Assembly: GCA_030145275.1 (NCBI GenBank)
Contig: JAQYVV010000001.1
Coordinates: 275,269 to 339,268, forward strand
Origin: Desulfurivibrionaceae bacterium
GTDB taxonomy: Bacteria > Desulfobacterota > Desulfobulbia > Desulfobulbales > VMSU01
Length of the DNA: 64,000 bases
Reading direction: 5' to 3'
Below the pieces are notes generated by a model that worked only from the letters and a program-made list of their open reading frames with translations, ran no database searches and was not told the DNA's origin. Position numbers and translations under genes: made by a program. Shown here piece after piece: positions 9,601 through 17,983 of the stretch. The stretch's first letter is position 1. Each line of letters begins with the position of its first letter.

Positions 9601-10251
9601 ATGACTAAGGTTTTTCAGACTCAGCAGGAAAAGTTTTGGGCAGGAGAATTTGGCGATGAATACTGTGAACGTAATGTCGGTCAGCAAAGGATCGCAAGTA
9701 GAATTGCGTTATATTCAAAAATTTTGGCACAATGTAATAATGTTAGTTCGGTAATTGAATTTGGCGCAAATATTGGACTTAATTTGATGGCTATCCGATC
9801 CTTGCTTCCCGACACTGAACTGGCAGCTATTGAAATAAACAAAAGCGCTGTTGAGCATATTCAAAATTGGGGGGGGACGTCGGAAATATATAACACTTCA
9901 ATATTAGATTTCACTACGGAGCGATCTTGGGATATTGCTTTAATAAAAGGAGTGTTAATTCACATAAATCCGGAGATGTTACCACAAGTGTACGAGTCAC
10001 TTTATCGAGCGAGCAGACACTATATTTTACTGGCAGAATACTATAATCCAACACCAGTTGAAGTTGATTATCGTGGCCATTCAGGCAAATTGTTCAAGCG
10101 TGATTTCGCAGGTGAAATAATGGATATATATCCTGATCTGCGTTTGGTTGACTATGGGTTTGTGTGGCGTAGAGACCCTGTGTTTCCTCAAGACGATTGT
10201 ACATGGTTTCTACTTGAAAAATCAATTTGTGAATGTCGTATTCGTATTTAA
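9601..10251 (+). CDS. Pseudaminic acid biosynthesis-associated methylase
   Basis: A SAM-dependent methyltransferase. The N-terminus TKVFQTQQEKFWAGEFGDEY and SAM motif VIEFGANIGLNL match the small methylase family regularly found in pseudaminic/legionaminic clusters. The track starts at 9589, but the GGGGA in that stretch makes a ribosome binding site for the ATG at 9601, so a 216-residue protein is preferred. It would methylate a nonulosonic acid or its precursor; the exact position is unknown. It lies 37 bases after pseF in the same operon. Confidence 0.82.
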   Translation: MTKVFQTQQEKFWAGEFGDEYCERNVGQQRIASRIALYSKILAQCNNVSSVIEFGANIGLNLMAIRSLLPDTELAAIEINKSAVEHIQNWGGTSEIYNTSILDFTTERSWDIALIKGVLIHINPEMLPQVYESLYRASRHYILLAEYYNPTPVEVDYRGHSGKLFKRDFAGEIMDIYPDLRLVDYGFVWRRDPVFPQDDCTWFLLEKSICECRIRI

Positions 10252-10349
10252 TGATTCAACCCAGTTTGTAGTGGTCATGTCATTCACTTAGGCCTTGGTT
10301 AACTCTCAAAAAATACGATAAGATAACCAACCTTTTCATAATAAATTTT

Positions 10350-10988
10350 ATGAATAAAAACAACGAATCAAATATTTGCATTTTGGATTATGGCAGTGGC
10401 AATACTAAGTCTGTGTTCAACCTACTAAGTACTTTGAGTGCCAGTGTTAAAATTTCAAATAGTGAAGAGGATATTATAAATGCAACCCATTTAGTGTTGC
10501 CGGGAGTTGGTGCATTTGGTGGGGCAATGGGGAAAATAAGGAGAAAGATTCCAGTCGACCTGCTCGAAAATGAGGTTTTATTTAAACAAAAACCATTCCT
10601 TGGAATATGCGTCGGGATGCAGGTTCTAGCCTCAAAAGGTTATGAACACGGCGAATGTGAGGGGCTAGGCTGGATCGCAGGCAAAACAACACGTCTGGAA
10701 ACAGATATAAACCCCTTGCCGCATATAGGTTGGAATAACTTGGAAATTATAAACCCTAGTCCTATTTTGGATGGTATTGACAACGAATATGATTTCTACT
10801 TCCTGCATAGTTATGCGTTCCGGCCTGAAGAAGAAAATTGCGTTGTTGCCAAAACTGAATATGGGGAGAATTTTGTCTCTGTAATTCAGCAAAAAAACAT
10901 TTTTGGCACCCAATTTCATCCGGAGAAGAGTCAAACCACTGGGAAATTACTAATTTACAATTTTTTGAAATTCAATGAAAAAGAATAG
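10350..10988 (+). CDS. hisH: HisH-like glutamine amidotransferase for sugar amidination
   Basis: A 212-residue class-I glutaminase resembling imidazole glycerol-phosphate synthase subunit HisH: YGSGNTKSV at the N-terminus, nucleophile cysteine in LGICVGMQ and the His/Glu of FHPEKS. No other histidine-pathway genes are nearby. In glycan loci such pairs (HisH2/HisF2 with WbpG in Pseudomonas aeruginosa O antigen) supply ammonia to a sugar amidotransferase. It overlaps the HisF-like gene by 14 bases and precedes the PseA-like gene, so that role is inferred here. Confidence 0.85.
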   Translation: MNKNNESNICILDYGSGNTKSVFNLLSTLSASVKISNSEEDIINATHLVLPGVGAFGGAMGKIRRKIPVDLLENEVLFKQKPFLGICVGMQVLASKGYEHGECEGLGWIAGKTTRLETDINPLPHIGWNNLEIINPSPILDGIDNEYDFYFLHSYAFRPEEENCVVAKTEYGENFVSVIQQKNIFGTQFHPEKSQTTGKLLIYNFLKFNEKE

Positions 10989-11784
10989 GTTGATTCCAGT
11001 TTTATTGCTTAAAGATGGTTGGTTAGTTCAGAGCAAAGGATTTTCCAGACATCAAAATCTCGGCAATCCGACTATTGCGGTAAAAAGGCTTAGTGAATGG
11101 GCAGCAGATGAATTGATTTATTTGGATATTTCTTCTGGAGAGGCAACTTATGATTTACGGCGGGATGATTTGAAACACCCCAATAGACACAATTTTCTCG
11201 ATATAATTGAGGATGTTTCAAAGTGCACCTTTATGCCAATAACTGTTGGAGGAAATATCCGATCATTAAACGATATTGAGGATCGACTGAAACGGGGAGC
11301 TGACAAAATATCAATTAATACAAAACCGCTTAATGATAAATCATTTATCACTGAAGCAGCTAAAGAATTCGGAGCACAATGCATCGTTGTATCAATAGAT
11401 ACAAAAGTTATTAATGAAAAGCATATCGTGATGAAACACGGTGGCAAGGAGGTAACAGATTTTACTGCCATTGAATGGGCGAAAATTTCCGAAGATATGG
11501 GGGCTGGCGAAATATTGCTGAATTCTGTTGATCGTGATGGTAAGCGAACTGGTTATGATATTCCATTGCTCACATTGTTATCCGACACCGTCAAAATCCC
11601 GGTTATTGCCCTCGGCGGAGTTGGTGAGTGGCAGGATTTTGAAGATGCGTTATCAGAAACTAATGTTGATGCAGTTGCTGCAGCAAACATATTTCATTAT
11701 ACGGACCAAAGCGTTTATTTAGCTAAAAAGCATTTGTTTGATAGAGGTTGCAACGTTAGACGGCCATTTATAACTAATTTTTAA
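10975..11784 (+). CDS. hisF: HisF-like ammonia-channel partner for sugar amidination
   Basis: A 269-residue TIM-barrel protein of the HisF type: RLIPVLLLKDGWLVQ at strand 1, TVGGNIRS, ILLNSVDRDGKRTGYD and IALGGVGEW at the phosphate-binding strands. In HisH/HisF complexes ammonia passes through the HisF barrel. Several positions differ from true HisF (LLLKDGWLV in place of LDV-type strand 1), which fits a paralog specialised for O-antigen or nonulosonate amidination. It is coupled to hisH by overlap and is followed 17 bases later by the amidotransferase. Confidence 0.83.
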   Translation: MKKNRLIPVLLLKDGWLVQSKGFSRHQNLGNPTIAVKRLSEWAADELIYLDISSGEATYDLRRDDLKHPNRHNFLDIIEDVSKCTFMPITVGGNIRSLNDIEDRLKRGADKISINTKPLNDKSFITEAAKEFGAQCIVVSIDTKVINEKHIVMKHGGKEVTDFTAIEWAKISEDMGAGEILLNSVDRDGKRTGYDIPLLTLLSDTVKIPVIALGGVGEWQDFEDALSETNVDAVAAANIFHYTDQSVYLAKKHLFDRGCNVRRPFITNF

Positions 11785-11801
11785 AAGGCGCAAAATATCC
11801 C

Positions 11802-13001
11802 ATGATCCATAAAATGACTTACTGCAAAAAATGTGTTTACCCCCAGATTTCAGTCAATTTATACGTTGATGATGATGGAGTGTGTTCCGCCTGTGAATCA
11901 GCTCAACAATTTGAAGAATTATCCCAAGATTTTTGGGATATAAGAAAAAGAAAATTTGAAAAAATAATTGAAGATACTTTGAGAAACAACACCTCTAATT
12001 ATGATTGCTTAATTCCAGTTAGTGGTGGCAAAGATAGCTATTATCAAGCGCATGTAATTGTAAAAGAATATGGCCTGAAACCACTTTTAATGACCTATCA
12101 TGGTAATAATTATCTGCCTGAGGGTGATTACAATCGTGACAGAATGAGGCACGTTTTTGATGCAGATCATATTGTTTACGGCCCAAGTATAGAGGTACTC
12201 AAAAAATTAAACCGCATTTGTTTTAAAAAAATGGGCGATATGAACTGGCAGAATCACTGCGGTATTTTTACCGCGCCTATTAAACTAGCAACCATGTTCA
12301 ATATACCATTAATGATTTGGGGAGAAACCGCTTGGGATATATCTGGCATGTTTGATCCTGACGATTTTGTTGAGTTCAGCGCTCGAGTGAGACATGAGCA
12401 TGGTTTACGCGGTTTTGAATGGTATGACCTGTTAGATGATCCTACAGACAATCTATCTGAAAAGGATTTGATTTGGGCAAAATACCCGACGGATGAGGAG
12501 ATACTCAGGGTTGGGGTCAAGGGGTTGTATATAGGTAATTTTTTCAAATGGGCTCCTAATGAAAATACAGAAAAGATGAAAGAACTTTATGGTTGGCAAC
12601 CAGCGGCTAAACCTTTCGAACGAACCTATCGCACCATGTCAAATCTGGATGACCGATATGAAAACGGCGTTCATGATTTGTTAAAGTTTATAAAATTTGG
12701 TTATGGTCGCGCCAGTGATCACGCTTCAAAAGATATCCGGGCTAATCTAATGTCCAGAGAAGATGGCATAAAGATGGTAAGGAAATATGACCATGTCGTC
12801 TCCAGTGATCTATATTATTGGCTTGATTATGTGGAGATGAGCGAGGATGAGTTTTGGCGAACCGCAGACACCTTCAGAGACTCCAGAGTCTGGTGGATAA
12901 AAGACGGTGAATGGTGGAAAGATAATATATGGGGTGAAGCATCACCGTACGGTAAAGTGTACTTACCAATTGAACAACAAAAAAATTACTTGATTGACTA
13001 G
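11802..13001 (+). CDS. N-acetyl sugar amidotransferase, PseA/WbpG type (copy 1)
   Basis: A 399-residue protein with an N-terminal cysteine cluster (CKKCVYPQ, CSACE) and the PP-loop ATP-binding motif PVSGGKDSY near residue 70. This is the PseA/WbpG family that converts an N-acetyl group to acetamidino using ATP and ammonia. An AAAAGGCG stretch lies about twelve bases before the ATG; the ATG at 11814 is a possible alternative. It directly follows the HisH/HisF-like pair. A second, clearly different paralog is encoded at 15288, which is unusual with a single ammonia-donor pair. Confidence 0.88.
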   Translation: MIHKMTYCKKCVYPQISVNLYVDDDGVCSACESAQQFEELSQDFWDIRKRKFEKIIEDTLRNNTSNYDCLIPVSGGKDSYYQAHVIVKEYGLKPLLMTYHGNNYLPEGDYNRDRMRHVFDADHIVYGPSIEVLKKLNRICFKKMGDMNWQNHCGIFTAPIKLATMFNIPLMIWGETAWDISGMFDPDDFVEFSARVRHEHGLRGFEWYDLLDDPTDNLSEKDLIWAKYPTDEEILRVGVKGLYIGNFFKWAPNENTEKMKELYGWQPAAKPFERTYRTMSNLDDRYENGVHDLLKFIKFGYGRASDHASKDIRANLMSREDGIKMVRKYDHVVSSDLYYWLDYVEMSEDEFWRTADTFRDSRVWWIKDGEWWKDNIWGEASPYGKVYLPIEQQKNYLID

Positions 13002-13003
13002 AA

Positions 13004-14026
13004 ATGACTAAAAAAGAAATATTCTCTGAGAATTCAATCAGGCCCACTGACTTAGTGCCTGGGCAATTAGAGGCAATGAGAAAAGATATTGATTGGTTGA
13101 TTGGCAACAAGGAAAATTTCGTTGATGTCCATTGTCCTGCATGCAATGACAGATCATCCACTAAATTGTTTGAAAAATATCACCTGAATTATGTCGAGTG
13201 TGAAAAATGCAAAACATTATACATAAGTCCCAGACCAACACCTGAAATTTTAGAGAAATTTTATAAAAAATCTGAAAATTATTCATATTGGAATAAATAC
13301 ATTTTTCCTGCATCTGAAAATGCGCGAAAAGAGAACCTTTTTGTCCCCAGAGTAGATAAGGTTATTAAACTTTGTGATAAATATAATGTGGATAAAAAGG
13401 CCATACTTGAAATAGGTGCTGGCTTCGGCACTTTCTGTGAAGTTATGCAATCGACAGGTCGATTTAGTCGTGTTGTTGGAATTGAACCAACTCCTGATTT
13501 AGCAAAAACGTGTAGGACTAAAGGCATAGAAATAATTGAAAAGCCGATTGAGAAAGTACGATTCTCTGAGAATGAATTATTTGATGTTGTTGTGAATTTC
13601 GAAGTAATAGAACACTTGTTTTCACCGAACAATTTTATTGTTCAGTGTAAAAGGATGCTACGCAAAAATGGGTTGCTTATAGTGACGTGCCCAAACGGAC
13701 AAGGTTTTGATATCATAACATTAAAGGAGATGAGTAAAACAGTTGATCATGAACACTTAAATTACTTTAACCCGGAGTCACTTAAATTGTTAATTGAGAA
13801 AACTGGATTTGAAGTTCTGGAAATTTCAACTCCGGGGAAATTAGACGCTGAATTAGTTAGGAATGAAATATTAGCTGGAAGTTTTGATGTGTCTGGACAA
13901 CCTTTTCTCAAAAGGGTTTTAGTGGACGGATGGGATTCTCATGGGGAAAAATTTCAACAATTTATATCCACAAATCTTCTCTCATCAAATATGTGGATTA
14001 TTGCACAAAATAAACAGGAAATATAA
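13004..14026 (+). CDS. Class I SAM-dependent methyltransferase with N-terminal zinc ribbon
   Basis: A 340-residue protein. CPAC and CEKC, spaced about 30 residues apart near residues 45-75, look like a zinc ribbon. The SAM-binding motif ILEIGAGFGTFCEVM and the post-motif VVNFEVIEHLF follow. Proteins of this layout are common in O-antigen and flagellin-glycan clusters as sugar methyltransferases. It starts two bases after the amidotransferase and its stop overlaps the next ATG (TAATG), so it is part of a tightly coupled cassette. The target sugar is unknown. Confidence 0.8.
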   Translation: MTKKEIFSENSIRPTDLVPGQLEAMRKDIDWLIGNKENFVDVHCPACNDRSSTKLFEKYHLNYVECEKCKTLYISPRPTPEILEKFYKKSENYSYWNKYIFPASENARKENLFVPRVDKVIKLCDKYNVDKKAILEIGAGFGTFCEVMQSTGRFSRVVGIEPTPDLAKTCRTKGIEIIEKPIEKVRFSENELFDVVVNFEVIEHLFSPNNFIVQCKRMLRKNGLLIVTCPNGQGFDIITLKEMSKTVDHEHLNYFNPESLKLLIEKTGFEVLEISTPGKLDAELVRNEILAGSFDVSGQPFLKRVLVDGWDSHGEKFQQFISTNLLSSNMWIIAQNKQEI

Positions 14027-15252
14027 TGAGCAATAAAAACATCAACGAACTTTGGGTTAACTGGGAAGAATTAATACGATTAGCATCAGGGAAGCGCATC
14101 ATTTTTTTTGGCAGGGGGGAGTGGTTAGAAAAATCATTGCCCTACTTAGGTCGTAAAGCTGATTATGTAGTCGACAATAATGAATATGAACAAGGACAGA
14201 TTGAACATGAATTAAATATAAAAAACCCTAATGTCCTAAAAGATGAAACTTTTGACGATATACTTGTAATAATTACAACAACTGGCTTCCTGGAAGTCAC
14301 AGCTCAACTGGTTGAATTTGGTTTGCTCCCAGGAAGAAATTTTATTATTTCTCCCTCCTTAAAGAATTTTCATTCAATCCAGCGGATTAACCAACAAAAC
14401 TGCACTTTGTTGTTTACTTGCGCAGATAGGCCGCAAAACGATCCTTTAAAGGGGGGCGGCTTTTATTCTTACGAATTGCAAAGAAGACAGTTGAAAAAAA
14501 TATTTAGCGGCGTATGCCACGGATTTATCTCTGGGAATGATTTAATCTATCTAGTTGATGACTTGATAGGTGTCAGGGTTCTAAATAAAGATCTGACAGA
14601 AATCACAAATTTTGATTTACCAGCAAAATCAAGACCTCATGGGATTGCATTTAGTAAAGAACATAAAAAAATATTTATAAATTTCGCAGGGAGAGACTCA
14701 ATAGGTGTCTACGATGCGAATACCTACGAAAAGACCAATGAAGTTTTTATCTCAAATAAATGGGAAGCAACCTCTATCCCACAACACCACTTAAATGATT
14801 TATATGCCCACGGAGATAGTTTGTATGTTTCTATGTTTTCATTAAGTGGGAATTGGAAACGAGGTGTTTATGATGGGGGGATATTGGAAGTCGATATAGG
14901 GACATTGGAAATAAAAGAGCCAGTTGTTACTAATTTATGGATGCCGCATAGTCCTGTAATGCTAAACGGGAATCTTTGTTATTGCGACTCAATGCGTGGG
15001 AGAGTCCATAACACTACATGGAAGCCAATCACCCAATTTAGTGGTTTTGTCCGTGGTATAGCCCACGATGGAGAGTTTTACTATGTCGGTCAGAGTATGC
15101 ATCGGTATGTTGACAGGCTGGAACATGCAACGAACAACATATCTTTGGATACCGGAATTTATATTGTGGATGAACACAATAAGACTACTAAGTTCTTTTC
15201 AATTCATCAATTGACAGATATCAAAGCAATTGGCTTGATGTCTGCTTCCTGA
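14026..15252 (+). CDS. Unknown protein: Rossmann-like N-terminus plus beta-propeller-like C-terminus
   Basis: A 408-residue protein not assigned to a known function. Residues 20-110 (RIIFFGRGEWLEKSLPYLG, then DDILVIITTTGF) look like a Rossmann-type nucleotide- or sugar-binding fold. Residues 125-400 form repeated beta blades (SRPHGIAFS, DGGILEVDIGTLEI, FVRGIAHDGEFYYVG, DTGIYIVDE), resembling DUF4915/TIGR03032-like propellers. No signal peptide is present, so it is probably cytoplasmic. It lies exactly between the zinc-ribbon methyltransferase and the second amidotransferase and overlaps the former by one base, implying a role in the same sugar-modification cassette. Confidence 0.6.
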   Translation: MSNKNINELWVNWEELIRLASGKRIIFFGRGEWLEKSLPYLGRKADYVVDNNEYEQGQIEHELNIKNPNVLKDETFDDILVIITTTGFLEVTAQLVEFGLLPGRNFIISPSLKNFHSIQRINQQNCTLLFTCADRPQNDPLKGGGFYSYELQRRQLKKIFSGVCHGFISGNDLIYLVDDLIGVRVLNKDLTEITNFDLPAKSRPHGIAFSKEHKKIFINFAGRDSIGVYDANTYEKTNEVFISNKWEATSIPQHHLNDLYAHGDSLYVSMFSLSGNWKRGVYDGGILEVDIGTLEIKEPVVTNLWMPHSPVMLNGNLCYCDSMRGRVHNTTWKPITQFSGFVRGIAHDGEFYYVGQSMHRYVDRLEHATNNISLDTGIYIVDEHNKTTKFFSIHQLTDIKAIGLMSAS

Positions 15253-15287
15253 TTAATCTTGTCTGCAACTAATTTGGGGTAATAAAT

Positions 15288-16388
15288 ATGTTCGAAATGT
15301 GCAAAAAATGCCTTATGCCAAATACTCGTCCGGAAACCCCCTTTGAAGGAGGGGGTTGTCAAGCTTGCAAAAATTTTGACACGAGAAAGCATGTGAACTG
15401 GGAAGAAAGATTAGATGAATTTAAAAGTATATGCAACCGGCACAAGCAAAATGACGGGAACTGGGACTGCTTCCTGCCCGTCAGTGGAGGTAAAGACAGT
15501 CATGCTATGGTTTACTGGGTAAAAGAGGTCATGGGAATGAATCCTTTATTAATCACTACAGGAGATCCATTTACCACAACGGAAGCAGGTTCAAAAAACT
15601 ATTTTAACTTAGGTAATACTTTTAATTGCGACCAGATTTTGGGTACAGTTAGTCCTGACTTGGCACGTCGGCTTATAAGAGCCGGATTTGAAGAATTCTT
15701 AGATCCATTACGTTTTATCGAACAAGTTTTAAACACAATCCCTTTTAAAATAGGTTCAAAGCTTGGGATTTCATTAAGTTTTAAAGGTGAATCCCCATAT
15801 ATTTATGGGGCTGTCAAAGAAGACAAGTCAGCATTGGAACAAATTCTTTATAGAACAACTCAATATGATGCAGATTACTGGATTAAACGCGGGGCAAAAA
15901 AAGAAGAATTAAACACCATTAATCCCCTCTCCGATGAAGAGTTAAGTAGTTTGAATCCGGAATGCTATTATATGAGCTATTTTGTGCCTTGGAGCAGCGT
16001 CTCAAACCGTAGGATAGCTCAAAGATATGGTTTTGTAGACATTACCCATGAATGGAAAAGAGAAGGATGTGTGGAGGATTTTGAGCAGATTGATTCTATG
16101 GCCTACTTGACACATCTTTGGCTAAAATATCCCAAATTCGGTTTCCAGAGAGCTTCGGATATTGTTTCTCGAAGAATTAGAGAGGGCAATCTCTCTATTG
16201 AAGAGGGGAAAAATCTTATTATGAAATACGACCACAAATTAGATCAGCTGGCGTTAAAAGATTTTAATGATTTTCTTGGATATTCTACAAAAGAATTCTG
16301 GGATGTCGTCGAAGGATTCTGGAACCCAAAAATATTCAGAAAAGATGGTATTGCCTGGGAAATGAAGGATTCACGCTTTCCTGTTTGA
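15288..16388 (+). CDS. N-acetyl sugar amidotransferase, PseA/WbpG type (copy 2)
   Basis: A 366-residue paralog of the gene at 11802. CKKCLMPNTRPE and CQACKNF form the N-terminal cysteine cluster, and LPVSGGKDSHAMVYW is the PP-loop ATP-binding motif. The two paralogs share layout but only scattered identity (different spacing after the PP loop, different C-termini), so this is not a recent duplication. It probably installs a second amidino group or works on a different substrate, sharing the HisH/HisF ammonia source. It is followed 49 bases later by the pseG fusion. Confidence 0.86.
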   Translation: MFEMCKKCLMPNTRPETPFEGGGCQACKNFDTRKHVNWEERLDEFKSICNRHKQNDGNWDCFLPVSGGKDSHAMVYWVKEVMGMNPLLITTGDPFTTTEAGSKNYFNLGNTFNCDQILGTVSPDLARRLIRAGFEEFLDPLRFIEQVLNTIPFKIGSKLGISLSFKGESPYIYGAVKEDKSALEQILYRTTQYDADYWIKRGAKKEELNTINPLSDEELSSLNPECYYMSYFVPWSSVSNRRIAQRYGFVDITHEWKREGCVEDFEQIDSMAYLTHLWLKYPKFGFQRASDIVSRRIREGNLSIEEGKNLIMKYDHKLDQLALKDFNDFLGYSTKEFWDVVEGFWNPKIFRKDGIAWEMKDSRFPV

Positions 16389-16437
16389 TGAATTTTTACA
16401 TTTAGTCAATTAATCATCGACATCTTTTGGGTAAATT

Positions 16438-17982
16438 ATGAAATCGTACCATTCGAGACAGAAGAAAATTGTTTTCAGAGTCGATTCGTCTCAAAACATT
16501 GGCAGTGGCCATGTTATGAGGTGTTTGACGCTTGCTGATGCATTAAAAGAATTTAATTCAGAGGTCATATTCATTTGTCGTGATCTTACCGGGAATATAA
16601 TTGATTTTATCGAAGCAAGTGGGTACAAAGTCTCACGATTGCAGACAAACTCCTCATCAAGAACGAAGCAAGACTTGAAGCAACATTCATCTTGGCTCGG
16701 TAGCGATTGGGAGCAGGATGCTCAAGAAACAATAAATATACTAAAAAATCTTAACGTCAAACCAAAATTTCTTATTGTCGATCATTATGCTATTGACCAC
16801 AACTGGGAAGTATTAACACGTTCTGTTGTTGAAAAAATAATGGTAATTGATGACCTTGCGGATCGGCGTCATGATTGTGATCTTCTTCTCGATCAGAACT
16901 TTTATGTAAATCCTGAACAAAGATATAAAGGACTAGTTCCTGATAATTGCATTAAATTGCTTGGACCCAGTTACGCCCTATTGCGTCCCGAATTTAGAGA
17001 TAAATATCCCTATAAAGAAAAGAAACGAAGCAATAATAAAAATATATTTGTCTTTTTTGGCGGAATTGATCCCAATAATGAAACGGCAAAAACCCTCAAA
17101 GCTATATTTTCACTAAAAAGACACAAACTCACAGCCGATATTGTAGTAGGTGAAAAAAACCAACACAAGTCACTGATTAAAAAGCTTTGCAAAGATCATT
17201 CTAATATTACTCTTCATTCCCATATAGACAACATGGCTGAGTTGATGTCTCATTGTCATGTAGCTGTGGGAGCAGGTGGTACCACAACGTGGGAAAGATT
17301 CTGTTTAGGCATACCTTCTATAGTTATCAGCATTGCAGCCAATCAGAAGGAAAATGCCAAGTATTGTTGTCGATGTGGTTGTCATATGTACCTGGGAGAT
17401 TCTAATGAGGTTTCTAGTTTCGACATTAGTGCTGCTATAAATACCGCTTTTCAATCACCGACTCTATTACAACATATTTCCGAACAAGCTAAAAAAATGG
17501 TTGATGGCAAAGGAATTTTTCGGGTAATTCCATTTTTGCTTCCTCCCAGTATTTCCCTAAGGCCCGCTGTCTTAAGTGACTGTCAAGACATATACAACTG
17601 GAGAAATGCTAAGGAGACACGTCTTCGAACATTTGACAAAGAAACAATCCCACTTGATGTTCATCAACGTTGGTTTGAACAATGCCTAGTAGATGAGAAT
17701 CGTATTCTGTTAATCGGGGAATGCGATGATAAACCGTTAGGGGTTTTGCGATTCGACTTGGAAAATCAGGAAGCCCTAGTGTCTGTTTATCTAGTGCCAG
17801 GCCAAAAAACAGCGGGGACAGGGTTTCAATTGATTCATTCTGGTAGTAATTGGTTACGAAAAAACTGTCCAAATATAAAAATAATCGAAGCTAAGATACT
17901 TAATACAAATATTGCATCTAAAAAAGCTTTTCAAAAAGCTGGATATTCACTTTGCAATTTGACTTTTTCTAAAGAGTTGTAA
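16438..17982 (+). CDS. pseG: PseG nucleotide-sugar hydrolase fused to GNAT acetyltransferase (PseH-like)
   Basis: A 514-residue two-domain protein. Residues 10-345 are a GT-B-like PseG hydrolase (FRVDSSQNIGSGHVMRCLTLA, FFGGIDPNNET, AVGAGGTTTWERFCLGIPS) that releases UDP from the 2,4-diacetamido-altrose intermediate. Residues 365-514 (ISLRPAVLSDCQDIYNWRN, ending KKAFQKAGY) are a GNAT N-acetyltransferase like PseH, which acetylates the 4-amino group just before. Stand-alone PseG is about 275-360 residues, so this is a real fusion of consecutive steps. The upstream GGGTAAATT is a weak ribosome binding site. It abuts pseI. Confidence 0.88.
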   Translation: MKSYHSRQKKIVFRVDSSQNIGSGHVMRCLTLADALKEFNSEVIFICRDLTGNIIDFIEASGYKVSRLQTNSSSRTKQDLKQHSSWLGSDWEQDAQETINILKNLNVKPKFLIVDHYAIDHNWEVLTRSVVEKIMVIDDLADRRHDCDLLLDQNFYVNPEQRYKGLVPDNCIKLLGPSYALLRPEFRDKYPYKEKKRSNNKNIFVFFGGIDPNNETAKTLKAIFSLKRHKLTADIVVGEKNQHKSLIKKLCKDHSNITLHSHIDNMAELMSHCHVAVGAGGTTTWERFCLGIPSIVISIAANQKENAKYCCRCGCHMYLGDSNEVSSFDISAAINTAFQSPTLLQHISEQAKKMVDGKGIFRVIPFLLPPSISLRPAVLSDCQDIYNWRNAKETRLRTFDKETIPLDVHQRWFEQCLVDENRILLIGECDDKPLGVLRFDLENQEALVSVYLVPGQKTAGTGFQLIHSGSNWLRKNCPNIKIIEAKILNTNIASKKAFQKAGYSLCNLTFSKEL

Positions 17983-17983
17983 A

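Noticed and set aside
10350-11784. hisH and hisF as part of histidine biosynthesis
   Set aside because: No other his genes are near, the pair is embedded in the nonulosonate operon and precedes a PseA-type enzyme; a sugar-amidination role fits better.
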